Shown: positions 62,866 to 64,000 of the stretch, piece after piece
Layout: the number at the start of each line of letters is the position of its first letter
How positions within the stretch are numbered: the stretch's first letter is position 1
DNA from: Oceanidesulfovibrio marinus
GTDB taxonomy: Bacteria; Desulfobacterota; Desulfovibrionia; Desulfovibrionales; Desulfovibrionaceae
NCBI RefSeq assembly: GCF_013085545.1
Contig: NZ_CP039543.1
Span: 3,751,322 to 3,815,321 of the forward strand
DNA: 64,000 nt
Reading direction: 5' to 3'
Made by a program: the position numbers and the translations under genes
The notes under the pieces: model-generated
Database searches by the model: none
The model's input: the letters and a program-made list of their open reading frames with translations, nothing else
Told to the model about the DNA's origin: nothing

Positions 62866-62879
62866 TTGACACGGGTCAA
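62866..62879. promoter_or_regulatory. FNR-type palindrome upstream of the cupin gene
   Basis: TTGAC, ACGG, GTCAA: perfect 5-bp arms with the 4-bp spacer of FNR-family sites (TTGAT-N4-ATCAA), 90 bp before the cupin ATG. TTGACA could alternatively be a -35 box. Confidence 0.5.
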
Positions 62880-62968
62880 TTTCATCCGGTCGTAGTATTG
62901 TTACATGTGGGGCGACGATGACGGGCGGCCGTGATGGCGAGCCCGATAAAACAATCGGAGGATACCCC

Positions 62969-63286
62969 ATGAAATACATGCATCTGCCCGAAGAAGCACA
63001 ATTTCGCGACAACGGTCCCGGCAAGTTTCTGGTGCACGATTCGCCCTATGTGAAGATCCTCGTCTTTTCGCTGCACGAGGGCCAGGAGCTGCCCCTGCAC
63101 AGCCACGACGACGAAGGCTATGCCTCGCTCCTGGTGCTGGAAGGGGAGGGGGTGTTCCTGAAAAAGGACGGCGAGCAGCCTGCCAAGGCCGGCGACGTGG
63201 TGGTCTGCGAGATCCGCGAGCCCCACGGCGTGCGCGCGACCAATGGTGATATGCGGGTCATCGCGCACATCGCCCCGCCCATCTAG
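62969..63286 (+). CDS. Small cupin protein
   Basis: A 105-residue single-domain cupin. Metal ligands in ELPLHSHDDEGYASLLVLEG (His, His, Glu) and in the second motif REPHGVRATNG (His) are present. Such small cupins bind a metal and may act as dioxygenases, isomerases or sensors. ATG 62969 has GGAGG 7 bp upstream. It has its own terminator and possibly an FNR-type site upstream, so it may respond to oxygen or redox state. Confidence 0.88.
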   Translation: MKYMHLPEEAQFRDNGPGKFLVHDSPYVKILVFSLHEGQELPLHSHDDEGYASLLVLEGEGVFLKKDGEQPAKAGDVVVCEIREPHGVRATNGDMRVIAHIAPPI

Positions 63287-63348
63287 CAGCCAGCTCTGAA
63301 ACTTTTGTTGAATAGGGGAGGCAGCGTCACACACTCCCCCAGCCATGT

Positions 63349-63385
63349 CGGCCGGTGCGGAACTTCCGCGCCGGCCGTCTTTTGT
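63349..63385 (+). terminator. Rho-independent terminator of the cupin gene
   Basis: CGGCCGGTGCGGAA/TTCCGCGCCGGCCG stem (one mismatch), 1-nt tight loop region, then TCTTTTGTT. Confidence 0.85.
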
Positions 63386-63497
63386 TCTGGATGATGGGGA
63401 CCTGCCCTACACAGGGAGGGGCGGAGGGTGTAGAATGGATGAATAGATGCCGGCAGCGCGCCGGTGCTTAACCCACAGACAACCGAGGAAGCCGACA

Positions 63498-64000
63498 ATG
63501 GGCAGCACGGACAAGCTTCAGGAGTATAAGGGCAAGCGTGATTTCTCCAAGACGCCGGAACCAAGCGGCGGCAAGGGCTCCGGCGGCAAGCCGATCTTCG
63601 TGATTCAGCAGCACGACGCCAGCTCCATGCATTACGACTTCCGGCTGGAGCACGACGGCGTGCTGCTCTCCTGGGCCGTGCCCAAGGGGCCGTCCACCAA
63701 TCCCAAGGACAAGCGCCTGGCAGTGCGCACCGAGGATCACCCCCTGGACTACGCCCGCTTCGAGGGCCGCATTCCGGAAAAGGAGTACGGCGGCGGCGTG
63801 GTTATCGTCTGGGACGCCGGCACCTACGAGAACATCAGCGAGAAGGACGACAAGCCCATCGACATGGACGCGGCCATCACAAAAGGCCACATCCGGGTGA
63901 AGCTCGACGGCTCCAAGCTCTCGGGCGGCTACTCTCTGATCCACACCAAAATGCGCGGGGACGAGAAGAACTGGCTGCTCATCAAGGAGGACGACGACGG
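63498..64000 (+). CDS. LigD-type DNA 3'-phosphoesterase domain protein (partial)
   Basis: Runs off the window; 167 residues are visible. It matches the phosphoesterase (PE) domain of bacterial DNA ligase D, which trims 3' ends in non-homologous end joining: FVIQQHDASSMHYDFRLEHDGVLLSWAVPKGPS near 34-66 holds the catalytic His and Asp residues. DHPLDYARFEGRIPEKEYGGGVVIVWDAGTY and GYSLIHTKMRGDEKNWLLIK follow. The first ~30 residues are a Gly/Lys linker, as in LigD or stand-alone PE proteins. Whether ligase or polymerase domains follow cannot be seen. Ku is not in the window. Confidence 0.9.
   Translation, partial: MGSTDKLQEYKGKRDFSKTPEPSGGKGSGGKPIFVIQQHDASSMHYDFRLEHDGVLLSWAVPKGPSTNPKDKRLAVRTEDHPLDYARFEGRIPEKEYGGGVVIVWDAGTYENISEKDDKPIDMDAAITKGHIRVKLDGSKLSGGYSLIHTKMRGDEKNWLLIKEDDD

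Overview
The window looks like chromosomal DNA of a free-living, GC-rich, Gram-negative bacterium of the Desulfovibrio type (order Desulfovibrionales). This is an inference from gene content: outer-membrane assembly genes (bamA, skp, lolCD, fabZ), very many two-component proteins, a TauE/SafE exporter, stand-alone SRAP and LigD-type repair domains, a BamA with an extra N-terminal domain, and two genes that appear to encode selenocysteine. No rRNA, CRISPR array, prophage or origin was seen. One insertion sequence lies in an AT-rich patch.

Layout. 0.1-9.4 kb: tRNA-His, murA, comEC, then (minus strand) a response regulator, an M50 site-2 protease and trpS, then a plus-strand run of HPt, ubiquitin-like sulfur carrier, TtuA-type tRNA thiolase and glycosyltransferase. 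9.4-16 kb: RNase H-like exonuclease, SRAP protein, molybdopterin oxidoreductase, nitroreductase, metallo-beta-lactamase-fold hydrolase, an 81-codon TusA-like gene with an in-frame TGA, a flavodoxin-fold reductase, comF and an MltB-type transglycosylase. 16-22.7 kb: a signalling block of degenerate receiver, NtrC-type activator, multi-PAS kinase and hybrid kinase. 22.8-32.2 kb: a DUF1786-like protein, a duplicated-domain protein, then the envelope run lysS-lolC-lolD-bamA-skp-fabZ (minus strand). 32.3-37.9 kb: tRNA-Asn with its own promoter and terminator, a methyltransferase, a DedA-PAP2 fusion, a chemoreceptor, and ribB behind an FMN riboswitch. 37.9-39.4 kb: AT-rich island carrying an IS481-like element. 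39.4-45 kb: PEBP protein and two divergent cupin-XRE regulator/acyl-CoA synthetase pairs. 45-50 kb: PAPS-reductase-family protein, REC-GAF-PAS protein, a periplasmic rhodanese with an in-frame TGA, and a permease. 49.3-56.5 kb: a five-gene operon of PhnD-like lipoprotein, histidine kinase, receiver, PEP-synthase-like protein and phosphatase/YkgJ fusion. 56.7-64 kb: PH-domain protein, a TauE/SafE exporter pair with a CRP/FNR-family site upstream, an anchored hydrolase-like protein, an acyltransferase, a cupin protein and the start of a LigD phosphoesterase.

The most interesting result is the pair of probable selenoproteins. At 13253-13498 a TusA-fold protein reads Cys-Sec-Gly at the TusA active site. 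At 47439-47843 an exported rhodanese reads Cys-Ala-Sec-Pro-Asn-Glu at the active-site loop. Each TGA is followed, 11 and 16 nt downstream, by a hairpin whose apical loop begins CGGGT, as expected for bacterial SECIS elements. Ordinary gene finding would drop the first gene and truncate the second. Both are sulfur-transfer folds, which suggests, but does not prove, a selenium-dependent persulfide-handling function. The selABCD genes needed for this are not in the window.
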